In this document: positions 25,625-34,302 of the stretch, piece by piece
Position numbering within the stretch: position 1 is the stretch's first letter
Layout of the letters: every line of letters starts with the position of its first letter
Assembly (NCBI GenBank): GCA_910576895.1
Contig: CAJTJZ010000014.1
Coordinates: forward strand, 1 to 51,535
Length of the DNA stretch: 51,535 nucleotides
Source: an uncultured Lachnospiraceae bacterium
Lineage (GTDB): Bacteria > Bacillota > Clostridia > Lachnospirales > Lachnospiraceae
Direction of reading: 5' to 3'
The notes under the pieces: model-generated
Databases searched by the model: none
What the model was told of the DNA's origin: nothing
Seen by the model: the letters and a program-made list of their open reading frames with translations, nothing else
Made by a program: the position numbers and the translations under genes

Positions 25625-25649
25625 TGTATTATTTGTATCTTCTTATAAT

Positions 25650-26237
25650 TTATACAAACCGATTTGCAAGTTCTCCAATTCCCGGATCATTTGTTCCCTG
25701 ACCCATAGCATTAAATTTCCATTCTCCATTGTGACGATATACCTCGCCAAAAATCATTGCTGTCATACCAGAATAATTGTCTGTTAAATTATATTTACAC
25801 ATTTCCTTATTATCTCTAGCATCTACCAAACGAATAAAAGCATTTTCAATCATTCCAAAATGCTGATTTCTTTTTGTTGCCTCATAAATTGTAACTACAA
25901 TTACAATTTTATCATATTCTGCTGGAATATTTGCTAAATCTAAAATAATCTGCTCATCATCCCCTGCTCCTGCACCTGTCAGGTTATCTCCCATATGCTG
26001 AACTGTTCTAGATCGATGCTGAAGATTTCCAAAAAATACAATATCTGCCTTATCTGTTAAATGTCCATTTTTTAATAAAAATGCAGAAGCATCACAGTCA
26101 ATCTGCTGTGCTTTTGGTGCAAAGAATCCTCTCCTTTGTTTTACTTCATCCCAGCCAAGCCCAACTACTACTTTAGAAAGACCAGCATTATCTTTAGAAA
26201 GACTTACCTTTTGCCCTTTTTGTAAACTTACTGACAT
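25650..26237 (-). CDS. TerD-family stress protein, divergent paralogue
   Basis: The 195-residue protein is a TerD/CABP1 domain: MSVSLQKGQKVSL, GLSKVVVGLGWD, MGDNLTGAGAGDDEQIILDL and the closing GEVYRHNGEWKFNAMG. In place of the usual DFDLDAAAFL stretch it has an insertion of about 7 residues ending IDCDASAFLL, as in the YceC-type branch of the family. TerD domains bind Ca2+ and contribute to tellurite, phage and general stress resistance by an unknown mechanism. It is the last of three terD paralogues and the most diverged; the C-terminus also differs. It is separated from the previous terD by 105 bases that contain a palindrome. Confidence 0.9.
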   Translation of the reverse strand: MSVSLQKGQKVSLSKDNAGLSKVVVGLGWDEVKQRRGFFAPKAQQIDCDASAFLLKNGHLTDKADIVFFGNLQHRSRTVQHMGDNLTGAGAGDDEQIILDLANIPAEYDKIVIVVTIYEATKRNQHFGMIENAFIRLVDARDNKEMCKYNLTDNYSGMTAMIFGEVYRHNGEWKFNAMGQGTNDPGIGELANRFV

Positions 26238-26290
26238 TTTTTACCTCCATTTACAATCCTACCATGAATTACTGTTTCTTTGAAAAATTT

Positions 26291-26326
26291 TATACTGGCG
26301 GTCAAAAAACATGACTGCTCAGTATA
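26291..26326. repeat. 36-bp palindrome between two terD genes (copy 2 of a family)
   Basis: TATACTGGCGGTCA (26291-26304) and TGACTGCTCAGTATA (26312-26326) form a near-perfect stem with one bulge and one mismatch around a short loop. The sequence is clearly related to the palindrome at the mfd stop (15099-15132). On the minus strand it is followed by AAATTTTT, so it may attenuate transcription inside the operon. Confidence 0.6.
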
Positions 26327-26342
26327 AAAATGAATGGAATAC

Positions 26343-26924
26343 TTATTCTACTTCTACACCATAATTTCCACATAAGGCAGCGAGTCCACCCTGATATCCA
26401 CTTCCAATCGCATTAAATTTCCATTCCCCGCCATTTTTATATAATTCCCCAAAAACAGCAGCCGTTTCTATAGAAAAATCCTCGCCTAAATCATAGCGTA
26501 AAATTTCTTCCCCTTTTATTTCATCATAAATCCGAATAAAAGCATTATTTACTTGTCCAAAATTTTGATTTCTACTTTCTGCTTCATAAATTGTTACAGT
26601 AAATGCAATTCTTGTAATATTTTCTGGAATATTCGCAAGTTCTATTTTAATTTGCTCATCATCTCCCTCGCCTGCTCCTGTCCGATTATCCCCCATATGT
26701 TGTACACTACCGGAAGGATGTTTTAAATTACCAAAAAATACAAAATCCTCCTGTCTGGAAACTTTCCCAGAATCTGTCAGTAAAAATGCTGCTGTATCTA
26801 GATCAAAATCTCCGCCTGTATCAAATTGATTTACATCCCAGCCAAGCCCTACGACTACTTTGGAAAGTCCCGGACGATCTTTTGTAAGACTTACTTTTTG
26901 TCCTTTTTGCAAACTAATTGGCAT
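26343..26924 (-). CDS. terD: TerD-family calcium-binding stress protein
   Basis: The 193-residue protein is a canonical TerD: PISLQKGQKVSLTKDRPGL, VVVGLGWDVNQFDTGGDFDLDTAAFLL with the acidic calcium-binding cluster DFDLD, MGDNRTGAGEGDDEQIKIEL, and YKNGGEWKFNAIGSGYQGGLAALCGNYGVEVE at the C-terminus. It is very similar to the next gene upstream and lies 14 bases after it, a recent tandem duplication. The cytoplasmic protein is expected to act with TelA and YceG; its biochemical role is not established in any organism. The start has AAAGGAG well placed. Confidence 0.93.
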   Translation of the reverse strand: MPISLQKGQKVSLTKDRPGLSKVVVGLGWDVNQFDTGGDFDLDTAAFLLTDSGKVSRQEDFVFFGNLKHPSGSVQHMGDNRTGAGEGDDEQIKIELANIPENITRIAFTVTIYEAESRNQNFGQVNNAFIRIYDEIKGEEILRYDLGEDFSIETAAVFGELYKNGGEWKFNAIGSGYQGGLAALCGNYGVEVE

Positions 26925-26938
26925 AACCTATCTCCTTT

Positions 26939-27520
26939 CTATGCTACTTCAATTCCATAATGGCCACATAAAGCAGCAAGTCCACCCTGAAAACCGCTGC
27001 CAATCGCATTAAATTTCCATTCTCCATTATGTCGGTATAATTCTCCTACAACAACTGCCGTCTCTATAGAAAAATCTTCTCCCAAATCATAGTGAATCAG
27101 TTCTCTACCAGAGTTTTCATCTACAATACGAATATAGGAATTACTTACTTGTCCAAAATTCTGATTTCTACTTTCTGCATCATAAATTGTTACAGTAAAA
27201 GCAATTCTTGTTACGTTGGCAGGAATCTTTGTTAAATCCACTAAAATTTGCTCATCATCTCCCTCGCCTTCCCCTGTTAGATTATCTCCCATATGCTTTA
27301 CTGCACCACTCTTATGCTCTAAATTTCCATAGAAAATAAATTCCTTCTCTGTTGGACATTTTCCGTTTTCTCCAACAAGAAATGCTGCTGCATCTAGGTC
27401 AAAATCCGCACCCGAATCAAAAGCGTTCACATCCCAGCCCAAACCTACCATGATTTTCTTCAGACCAGGATTGCCTTTTGTCAAATCAACCTTTTGTCCT
27501 TTTGATAAATTAATCGACAT
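26939..27520 (-). CDS. terD: TerD-family calcium-binding stress protein
   Basis: The 193-residue protein is the first of three TerD paralogues. It has MSINLSKGQKVDLTKGNPGL, the acidic cluster ADFDLDAAAFL, MGDNLTGEGEGDDEQILVDL and EWKFNAIGSGFQGGLAALCGH. Sequence and length match TerD/TerE and B. subtilis YceD/YceE. It starts 13 bases after the telA stop, with AGGTAGG as ribosome site, inside the operon. Two acidic loops are expected to coordinate Ca2+. Confidence 0.93.
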   Translation of the reverse strand: MSINLSKGQKVDLTKGNPGLKKIMVGLGWDVNAFDSGADFDLDAAAFLVGENGKCPTEKEFIFYGNLEHKSGAVKHMGDNLTGEGEGDDEQILVDLTKIPANVTRIAFTVTIYDAESRNQNFGQVSNSYIRIVDENSGRELIHYDLGEDFSIETAVVVGELYRHNGEWKFNAIGSGFQGGLAALCGHYGIEVA

Positions 27521-27532
27521 ATTCCTACCTCC

Positions 27533-28678
27533 TTAATTTTTTTTGTTTGGCATATGATACATCTTGTTGAACTCTGTTTTGATATTTTCTAACCTTGCCT
27601 GATCCTCTATACGTTTCTTTCTGCTATTTTCTTGGATCTGTCTTGTTTCATCAATACCATTTACAATTGTCCTCCAAGTTGTTTCTAATGTTTCAATTTT
27701 AATGGAACTGCCTGATGCTAGTCTTGCTGTCATTTTTGACTGTTCCACTGTATTTTTTGCATTTTTTATTAACATTTCATTTGTCTTTTCATCTAAAGCT
27801 GCCATAGCATCTGCTTGGATTCTTTGACGTTTTAACATAATAGCTTGTGCAAGTGCCTGTTTAAATACAGGAAGCGTTACAATAAAGGCAGAATTAATTT
27901 TTCTTACAAGATTCATATTGCTAAACTCCATTGTTTTAATCATTGGAATTGACTGCATAGCAACACTTTCTGCTGTTCTTAAATCCTGCGTTCTCTGTTC
28001 TAGCATCATAAGTGCTTGCTCTAAGCTTGTAATTTCAAATTGAATCGAAGTATCCCCTGTTGTTTCCATATCCATTCTTCGTTGTGCAATATATTCTTCT
28101 AACTCTCTGCATCCTTGCTCTCCAGCAAGAATATATTTTACTAAATCATGATAATAATTTACGTTTGCTTCAAACATCTGATTTAATTTGCGGTTTGACT
28201 GCTTAATTTCTGTTTCATATTGCTTTAATTGAACATAAATTTTATCTACTTCTTCTCCCATAGTATGATACTTTGCCAGAATTTTATCAAGCTGCTTTCT
28301 AAGATTTCCAAAAAGCTTTCCAAATAATCCCGGATTTTCCTTAATTTCATCAATATCAAACTTTGACATTACCTTTGACAAGGCATTTAACATTTCACTA
28401 GAATCATCAAGCTGTGACATATTCATGCTATTTAATACAACATCGGATGCCTTAGAAATTTCCTCTGCTACTTCTGACCCAAAAGAAACAATCGTTTCCA
28501 GATTATAGACTTCAATTGTACTGGCAATATCATCTACTTCTTTTGAATTTACAAGTGTTTCATTCATTTCCTGCCTATCAGCAACAATATCATATTGTTC
28601 TACAACTTCAATTTCATTTTTTGTCTCTGGCACTGCCTGTAATGTCTGTGACGCTGGTTTTTTAAAATCTAACCCCAT
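27533..28678 (-). CDS. telA: Toxic anion resistance protein TelA
   Basis: The 381-residue protein belongs to the TelA/YceH family (PF05816): largely helical, with FGKLFGNLRKQLDKILAKYHTM, then long coiled-coil segments with the family motif EYIAQRR. A central MLEQRTQDLRTAESVAMQSIPMI helix and the closing LETTWRTIVNGIDETRQIQENSRKKR follow. TelA-like proteins contribute to tellurite and cell-envelope stress resistance by an unknown mechanism. It lacks membrane helices. It starts 2 bases after the yceG stop, so the two are coupled, and it precedes the three terD genes as in the B. subtilis yce operon. Confidence 0.93.
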   Translation of the reverse strand: MGLDFKKPASQTLQAVPETKNEIEVVEQYDIVADRQEMNETLVNSKEVDDIASTIEVYNLETIVSFGSEVAEEISKASDVVLNSMNMSQLDDSSEMLNALSKVMSKFDIDEIKENPGLFGKLFGNLRKQLDKILAKYHTMGEEVDKIYVQLKQYETEIKQSNRKLNQMFEANVNYYHDLVKYILAGEQGCRELEEYIAQRRMDMETTGDTSIQFEITSLEQALMMLEQRTQDLRTAESVAMQSIPMIKTMEFSNMNLVRKINSAFIVTLPVFKQALAQAIMLKRQRIQADAMAALDEKTNEMLIKNAKNTVEQSKMTARLASGSSIKIETLETTWRTIVNGIDETRQIQENSRKKRIEDQARLENIKTEFNKMYHMPNKKN

Positions 28679-28680
28679 AA

Positions 28681-30951
28681 CTATCTTCCTCTCTTAAATA
28701 TTTTATCACGCCATGTCTGAAAAACATGATTTGGCGAATTACTATGAAAATTAGGAATTTGTAAATCATACATATAATTCCCAATCTGGTGTTCCTCCAT
28801 AAATTTTTTATTAAAAAATTGTTCTATTGTTTGATAACCCGTTGGAATAAAAAACAGAATATCAAATCCTGCTAAGTTTAAAAATGCTGTCAGAATGGTA
28901 TCTTCTAAGGAAATCGCTGTCTCCCCTGTATTAATATAAATCATTTTTGGATTTTTTCTTGTAAAATCAAATTTTTGTAACAGTCGTACAACTTCCTTTG
29001 GTAAATTTAAAATAACAGAAATAATCGTATATTCTGTTCCATTTTCAAATGTCCCTCGAATACTTTTCTTTTGTATTAAAAGTTCAAGCTTGTCCAAAAT
29101 ATAATCTTGCATTTCCTGTCTTAATACTTTATAAGGATAATTTTTATGATTTTTTATTTTTGTTCTCTGCAATTTCCCATTTTTGAAAAATTCTACTGCA
29201 ACTTTTTTCATTGGATTTTCACTTTCATGGCTTATATAAGGAGTTTTTGTTATTAATAACAAATCCTCTGTACAAAGCTTGCGAATATTATTCCAATAAG
29301 CTTGTACTTGTCCATCTTTTACACCAGAAACCTTTGCAAATATCACTGGCATATTTACCAATTGATTTTCTGTAGTAAAACCCGGTCTATATTTTAGTTC
29401 CTGATCCCATAAAAGCTCAATTTCTTCATACATTGTCTTTAATGTAATACTGACTGCTTTTTCAAACTGCTGCTGCCGATACATACCAGAATCTTGATAC
29501 ATGATTGTGTCAAGTTCTCTTTCCGCATGATAGGCAGCCGTTCCCATCTGCAATTCTGATTCTCTTGGATACTTTTTTATATCTAAAGTATCTTCATAAT
29601 CAATTTCATAAATAGAATCTGGCAATGGTAAATTCTTATCTTTCTTTGGGTTTAATAAAAGAACATCTACCGGAAGCTTTGCTAAGAAACGAATCCAAAG
29701 TGCTTCTTCTTCCTTTCTTAAACTGCCAAGGTAGATAAAACAACTAATTTCTGGAAATTTCCAACCAGAAAAAAGCCCTGCCATATATCGTTTTAGCCAG
29801 CATAAGAGATAAACTGCATAATTTACTAACTTATTAAGACTTTTATTGCCTTGTTTGCTTTCCTCAAAAAAAACATCAAGAAAGGCTGTTCTTATCATAA
29901 GCTGCAAATCTATATTCGCTGGATACGTAATATTTCCTGCCAAGTCCTGTAACATGATATGCAGGGAATTATACTGCTTTCTTTGTATTGAAGAAATTTC
30001 ATTTACGGTAGGTATTGGTATTTCCTCTTCTAAAATCACTACTCGGCGATTCCTATTTTTCATTGCCTGTAAAAAACGATATAATTCATTCGGATAAGTA
30101 AGTTTATCTTCTACTCCATTGATTCGATAAAGACAATTATAAAATAAATTTGACTGACTGCCACGACTTTTCTCCTCTTTTTCTATATCTTCAAAACATT
30201 GATAACTAATCCAAGTATTGGTACTACTTTGAATCTTTGATCTTTTTCCATATAATCTTTCTAAATCCATCTTGTTTTTTATTTGAGTACGAAGCCATTG
30301 AAGATTAAAATCTGTAGGAAATTTACCCATAGAAGGCATAGAAAGCTTAAAAGATAACTTAGAATCTTTATCAAGTTTTAAATAATCATTATCTCCTTCA
30401 TATTGAAGTAAAATCACATCACACCCTGCATTTGACAGAATGGAAATTAACATTAATTCATAAGAATGAATACTGCCTTCATATAAAATTTTAGGAATAA
30501 CATCATTTCCAAGCTGATTTACGATTCGTTCAAATTTATAATATAACCAACACATAAATTTTATATAGGCATTTTCTATCATTGCCTCTGTTTTTCCTGA
30601 ATTATAAAGAGATTTTAATGAATTATAAAGAGAATCTGCCACATAAGTTCTTTGTTTATCATTCATTCTTGGCAGCCATTTTTTTAAACTTAAAGAAATA
30701 AAATCCATAGAAAGACAGAAATCCATCCCCATGATTTCTTCATAATAGGACAGATTCTGCTTATCTGGATTTGGAATTTTTCCCTCTATGACAACGCCTG
30801 TTCTTCTTGCCGTTTCATAATATTTCTGAATAAACTCAGAAATCTGCTGATTATAGCCATTGATTCGGTAAAAATAAACACACGTTTCTTTTCGATCTTT
30901 TAAATTTTTAAAAAAATCGTCAAGCTCTTCTATTTCCTTCTGTCTAAACAT
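28681..30951 (-). CDS. yceG: YceG-family protein of the tellurite/stress operon
   Basis: The 756-residue protein resembles YceG of the B. subtilis yceCDEFGH operon in length, position and composition. Features include an N-terminal RQKEIEELDDFFKNLKDRKETCVYFYRING, a central region with GCDVILLQYEGDNDYLKLD, and a second similar segment near the end (NLAGFDILFFIPTGYQTIEQFF). These two pseudo-repeats each follow a helix and strand, giving an internally duplicated layout. No membrane helix or known enzymatic motif is evident. Function is unknown; in related clusters it accompanies TelA and TerD. It is the first gene of the operon, with a promoter at 31027-31055 and a GGTGGAGG site before the ATG. 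Confidence 0.88.
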   Translation of the reverse strand: MFRQKEIEELDDFFKNLKDRKETCVYFYRINGYNQQISEFIQKYYETARRTGVVIEGKIPNPDKQNLSYYEEIMGMDFCLSMDFISLSLKKWLPRMNDKQRTYVADSLYNSLKSLYNSGKTEAMIENAYIKFMCWLYYKFERIVNQLGNDVIPKILYEGSIHSYELMLISILSNAGCDVILLQYEGDNDYLKLDKDSKLSFKLSMPSMGKFPTDFNLQWLRTQIKNKMDLERLYGKRSKIQSSTNTWISYQCFEDIEKEEKSRGSQSNLFYNCLYRINGVEDKLTYPNELYRFLQAMKNRNRRVVILEEEIPIPTVNEISSIQRKQYNSLHIMLQDLAGNITYPANIDLQLMIRTAFLDVFFEESKQGNKSLNKLVNYAVYLLCWLKRYMAGLFSGWKFPEISCFIYLGSLRKEEEALWIRFLAKLPVDVLLLNPKKDKNLPLPDSIYEIDYEDTLDIKKYPRESELQMGTAAYHAERELDTIMYQDSGMYRQQQFEKAVSITLKTMYEEIELLWDQELKYRPGFTTENQLVNMPVIFAKVSGVKDGQVQAYWNNIRKLCTEDLLLITKTPYISHESENPMKKVAVEFFKNGKLQRTKIKNHKNYPYKVLRQEMQDYILDKLELLIQKKSIRGTFENGTEYTIISVILNLPKEVVRLLQKFDFTRKNPKMIYINTGETAISLEDTILTAFLNLAGFDILFFIPTGYQTIEQFFNKKFMEEHQIGNYMYDLQIPNFHSNSPNHVFQTWRDKIFKRGR

Positions 30952-31026
30952 AGCCCTCCACCTTTGATATCTATGTTAATTCCTTTCTTTCATGACTTGG
31001 AATCGCAAGCAATTCCAATGGTTGCT

Positions 31027-31055
31027 ATTTTACCACAGATGGAATATTTTTGCAA
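31027..31055 (-). promoter_or_regulatory. Promoter of the yceG-telA-terD-ATPase operon
   Basis: On the minus strand a -35 box TTGCAA (31055-31050), a 17-bp spacer and a -10 box TAAAAT (31032-31027) lie 76 bases before the yceG start. The leader holds a stem TTGGAAT/ATTCCAA. A sigma-B or sigma-W type signature was not seen, so expression is at least partly by the housekeeping factor. Confidence 0.65.
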
Positions 31056-31083
31056 GAACTATCAAAATAATCATTTATTGATT

Positions 31084-32787
31084 CTAAACAAGAAATATAT
31101 GAATACTTTCTTTCATTTCTGTTGATAATGTTCCAAGATAAGTTGTTTTTCCTGAAATTACTCCTAATTCCTTATAAACATTTTCTATTGAAGTCATAAC
31201 TGCTTCAATACTTGCAGCATTTTCCTCTGCAATTGCTGCCGAATTTTGTACTGCTGCTATAATATCGGTTCTCACTTCTTCTAGTTCCTCACTTTTTTCC
31301 ATAATCATATCCATATGATTTGCTGATTCCTTAATTCCACTTTGCACATTTTCAAATACAACTCCTGTTTTTTTAATATTTTCTTCTTGATCTTTAATCA
31401 CAAGTTGTACTTGCTCCATCCTTTGCATTGTTTGATTGGAATTTAATGTTAGATTTTCTATCATATCTCTAATATCTTCGACTGCTGTATTTGCTTGTTC
31501 TGATAATTTTTGAATTTCAGAAGCTACAATACCAAAGCTTTTTCCCTGTTCTCCTGCACGTGCTGATTCAATAGAAGCATTAAGAGAAAGCAAACTTGTT
31601 TGAGAAGCAATCTCTGCAATCATTTCTGTTGCATTACCAATTTTATCTACGGAAGCTTTTGTTTCCCTCGTCTGTTGCCCTAAATAATCAATTGATTTTT
31701 TCACCATTCTCATATCTTTATCTAGTTCTGATAATTCTTCTCTTGTCATTTTTGATACTGTTTGTATCTGGTTAGAAATCGTATGCATTTTCTTAATTTC
31801 TACATTATTATTTCCCATCATTTCTCCCATTGTTGTAACATTAGAACTTGCAATACTAGCATCTTCTGCCTGATTAGAACAACTTCCTGCCATTTCCCTT
31901 GCAGCCTGTTCTACTTGTTTTACTACTGCTAATATATTTTCTGATAATTGTTTTAATCCTATAGATTCTTCATCCAGCTCATGACTTTTATTTCTTAAAA
32001 TATCTATAATATCTCGAAACTTTCTTCTTAATTCTGAAATGCCACGACCTAACATTCCAATTTCATCCGAACGTTTTAAAATAACTTCATCTACTTCTAA
32101 TCTTAATTCTCCTTCAGAGATTTTTCGCAAAAGCTGAATACTACTATTTAATGCTTTTACAATTTTATTTACAAGCCTTATTACAATCACACTAGTAATA
32201 ACCATAACAAAAAAAATCACCATAAACATCTGTAACCGAATATCCCCAATAATCTTTTCTACATTACTTCTTGGCTTTCCAAGAAATACCATTCCGACGA
32301 TTTCTTCCGTTCCTTCCTGATAAAATGGTGTATAACATACAATATATTCTTTTCCTAAAATTTCCGTATTTTTATTAAGATATATTTCTCCATTATTTAA
32401 CACCTTTTCAATTACTTTTTCCGATGCCTTTGTATTAATTTGTCGCTCTCCTACTTCATTTTCAATAGAAGTCAAAATGCGGGTATCTCCCCAAAAAATA
32501 GTTACATCCATACCTGTATTACTTTTAATATGATCCACAATTTCCGTAGCTCCTGTAATATTTAAAGTTGTTCCTTTCCATAAATTTCCTTCCTTATCCA
32601 TTTCATATTTTCCTTCATTTCCAACTTCAAAAATATCTCTAATAGCCAAAGAAGCTGCTTTCATCCCTTCATATGATTCATCATAAATGCCATTTGCTGT
32701 TCGATCTACTGCAAGAAGAAAAATTCCAATTCCCAAAATTAAAATTGGAAGCAGTGCAATCAGTAAAATTTTAGTATGTAACTTCAT
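31084..32787 (-). CDS. Methyl-accepting chemotaxis protein with single Cache domain
   Basis: The 567-residue chemoreceptor has TM1 (about 5-28), an extracellular single-Cache domain (about 30-185, with TGATEIVDHIKSNTGMDVTI and the closing GMVFLGKP), TM2 (about 187-207), a HAMP linker with KISEGELRLEVDE, and a long cytoplasmic coiled coil. The signalling tip is QTSLLSLNASIESARAGE, close to consensus. The Cache type resembles those that bind organic acids; the ligand is unknown. No cheA, cheW or flagellar genes lie in the window. It sits between the stress operon and the Pel-associated two-component system, with its own ribosome site AAGGAGG. Confidence 0.92.
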   Translation of the reverse strand: MKLHTKILLIALLPILILGIGIFLLAVDRTANGIYDESYEGMKAASLAIRDIFEVGNEGKYEMDKEGNLWKGTTLNITGATEIVDHIKSNTGMDVTIFWGDTRILTSIENEVGERQINTKASEKVIEKVLNNGEIYLNKNTEILGKEYIVCYTPFYQEGTEEIVGMVFLGKPRSNVEKIIGDIRLQMFMVIFFVMVITSVIVIRLVNKIVKALNSSIQLLRKISEGELRLEVDEVILKRSDEIGMLGRGISELRRKFRDIIDILRNKSHELDEESIGLKQLSENILAVVKQVEQAAREMAGSCSNQAEDASIASSNVTTMGEMMGNNNVEIKKMHTISNQIQTVSKMTREELSELDKDMRMVKKSIDYLGQQTRETKASVDKIGNATEMIAEIASQTSLLSLNASIESARAGEQGKSFGIVASEIQKLSEQANTAVEDIRDMIENLTLNSNQTMQRMEQVQLVIKDQEENIKKTGVVFENVQSGIKESANHMDMIMEKSEELEEVRTDIIAAVQNSAAIAEENAASIEAVMTSIENVYKELGVISGKTTYLGTLSTEMKESIHIFLV

Positions 32788-32881
32788 AAATAATGCTCCT
32801 CCTTGATTCTTCCATCAAAACGAATTTTTACCCACTTCTAATATCATTTATCTTTAATAATTTCTTAATAGAAACAAATAC

Positions 32882-32916
32882 CGTCTGTCATTATATTAAA
32901 TAATAACAGACGGCAC
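32882..32916 (-). terminator. Hairpin after the Pel operon sensor kinase gene
   Basis: CCGTCTGT and ACAGACGG form an 8-bp perfect inverted repeat around a 19-base AT-rich loop, about 60 bases past the stop of the sensor kinase gene, which is the last gene of the Pel-like operon. On the minus strand the stem is followed by TATTTGTTTC, a weak T-rich tract. It is the likely operon end. Confidence 0.45.
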
Positions 32917-32977
32917 AATCCCCCGTTTTTCACAGAATCAGCCTGATTTTTCACGCTTCTAAAAAATCAGATATTTT

Positions 32978-34267
32978 TTATTTTTTAAAGTGAATCAAAA
33001 TACGAACAATAAATTTCTGATTTTCCACATAACAATCAAATTCAGCATTATATTTTTTTACAAACTCCTGTATACTTATCATTCCATAGCCATGTCCTTC
33101 TCCTTGATTGGAAATAGGAAGTCCTGATTTTTCTGAAAATACTATTTTTTTATAACATGGATTGGTAATCTCTAAAAGTAATTGTTCTTCTTTTCTATTT
33201 TTTATTTTTAGTGTAACAACTCGCTCCTTTTCTTCTAAATCCATAACAGCTTGCATTGCATTTTCTGTTAAATTAGCAATTAACATAGCAAGTTCATAAT
33301 CATTAAAATTTTGATGCTCTGGTACAAAACTTAAAATAGTAAGTGTAACATTCATTTCTTCTGCTTTTTTCTGCATTCCACATAAAATACTATTAATAAT
33401 CACATTATTACAATATGTCATCAATTTTTGATTTTTTAAAGTTTCAATATCTTCATATAATACCTTTTCTGCTTCTTTATATTTTTTACTTTGAAGCAAT
33501 TCTATTAAAAGATTATTTTTATGCCGCAAGTCATGCCGCATAATCTGAAATTCTTTTCTTGCTTCTTCAACAGCCTTTGACTGCACCTCAATTCCTCTTA
33601 CATAAGCATTTAATGCAAGATTTCCCCAAAAAAGACGTTTTTCTTCCAATTTCATATAACTATATTTTATTACTAAAATATATAAGGCTACCATAGTAAT
33701 TAATAAAGAAATTGCTGCAAAAATACTCTCTCGATTTTGTTCAAATGATACGGGAAAGTATAATATAAAATAAAAAGTAATATAACATAAGCAAGGAATT
33801 AAACAAGTCCATAAAGAAACTTCCTTACAAATCATAGAAACACAAATTTCTCTAATGGTACATACAAGCCATAAAAGAACTATCATATTTCCAATGGTGC
33901 AACACGCCATAGCAAAAAAAACATTTTTTGTAAACAAAAAAATAAAACACGCTAAAATATTTCCTCCAAAAACAAAATCAGAAGAACTTAAACCAATAAA
34001 TAAAGCATAACTATTCTTTTTTTTGGCAAGTAATAATGCTGTAAACTGTATGATTACAATATTTATTATAGTTGTAATTATTTTTAGCCATACAACATCA
34101 AATGCAAACTTAATCCGAAAAAATTCTACTAAAACCATACTACTATTTGAAAGAATACAAATAAAAATAGATTTTTTATAAGAATATTTTAATGGAATAA
34201 ATAATAAAATATATAATGACATAAAAACGGTAGAATTAAGTACGATCCAAAGCTGAAAAATATCCAT
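32978..34267 (-). CDS. AgrC-like sensor histidine kinase (GHKL type)
   Basis: The 429-residue protein has about six membrane helices in the first 200 residues, then a GHKL-type kinase module. The phospho-acceptor His is in IMRHDLRHKNNLL, the N-box in NLTENAMQAV and the G-box in GEGHGYGMISI. This is the architecture of AgrC and related peptide-sensing kinases (HPK10). I choose the start at 34267 because AGAGGA lies 7 bases upstream; an earlier ATG at 34294 has a poorer site. It is directly downstream of its LytTR-type regulator, as the last gene of the Pel-like operon. No agrB or agrD is nearby, so the input is unknown. Confidence 0.87.
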   Translation of the reverse strand: MDIFQLWIVLNSTVFMSLYILLFIPLKYSYKKSIFICILSNSSMVLVEFFRIKFAFDVVWLKIITTIINIVIIQFTALLLAKKKNSYALFIGLSSSDFVFGGNILACFIFLFTKNVFFAMACCTIGNMIVLLWLVCTIREICVSMICKEVSLWTCLIPCLCYITFYFILYFPVSFEQNRESIFAAISLLITMVALYILVIKYSYMKLEEKRLFWGNLALNAYVRGIEVQSKAVEEARKEFQIMRHDLRHKNNLLIELLQSKKYKEAEKVLYEDIETLKNQKLMTYCNNVIINSILCGMQKKAEEMNVTLTILSFVPEHQNFNDYELAMLIANLTENAMQAVMDLEEKERVVTLKIKNRKEEQLLLEITNPCYKKIVFSEKSGLPISNQGEGHGYGMISIQEFVKKYNAEFDCYVENQKFIVRILIHFKK

Positions 34268-34302
34268 TGTCTGTCCTCTCATCTGTTCTTCCATAAATTT
34301 TA

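Noticed and set aside
32788..32977. An agrD-like short peptide gene next to the AgrC-like sensor
   Set aside because: Neither strand has a 30-50 codon frame with a ribosome site and an amphipathic leader plus Cys-containing core.
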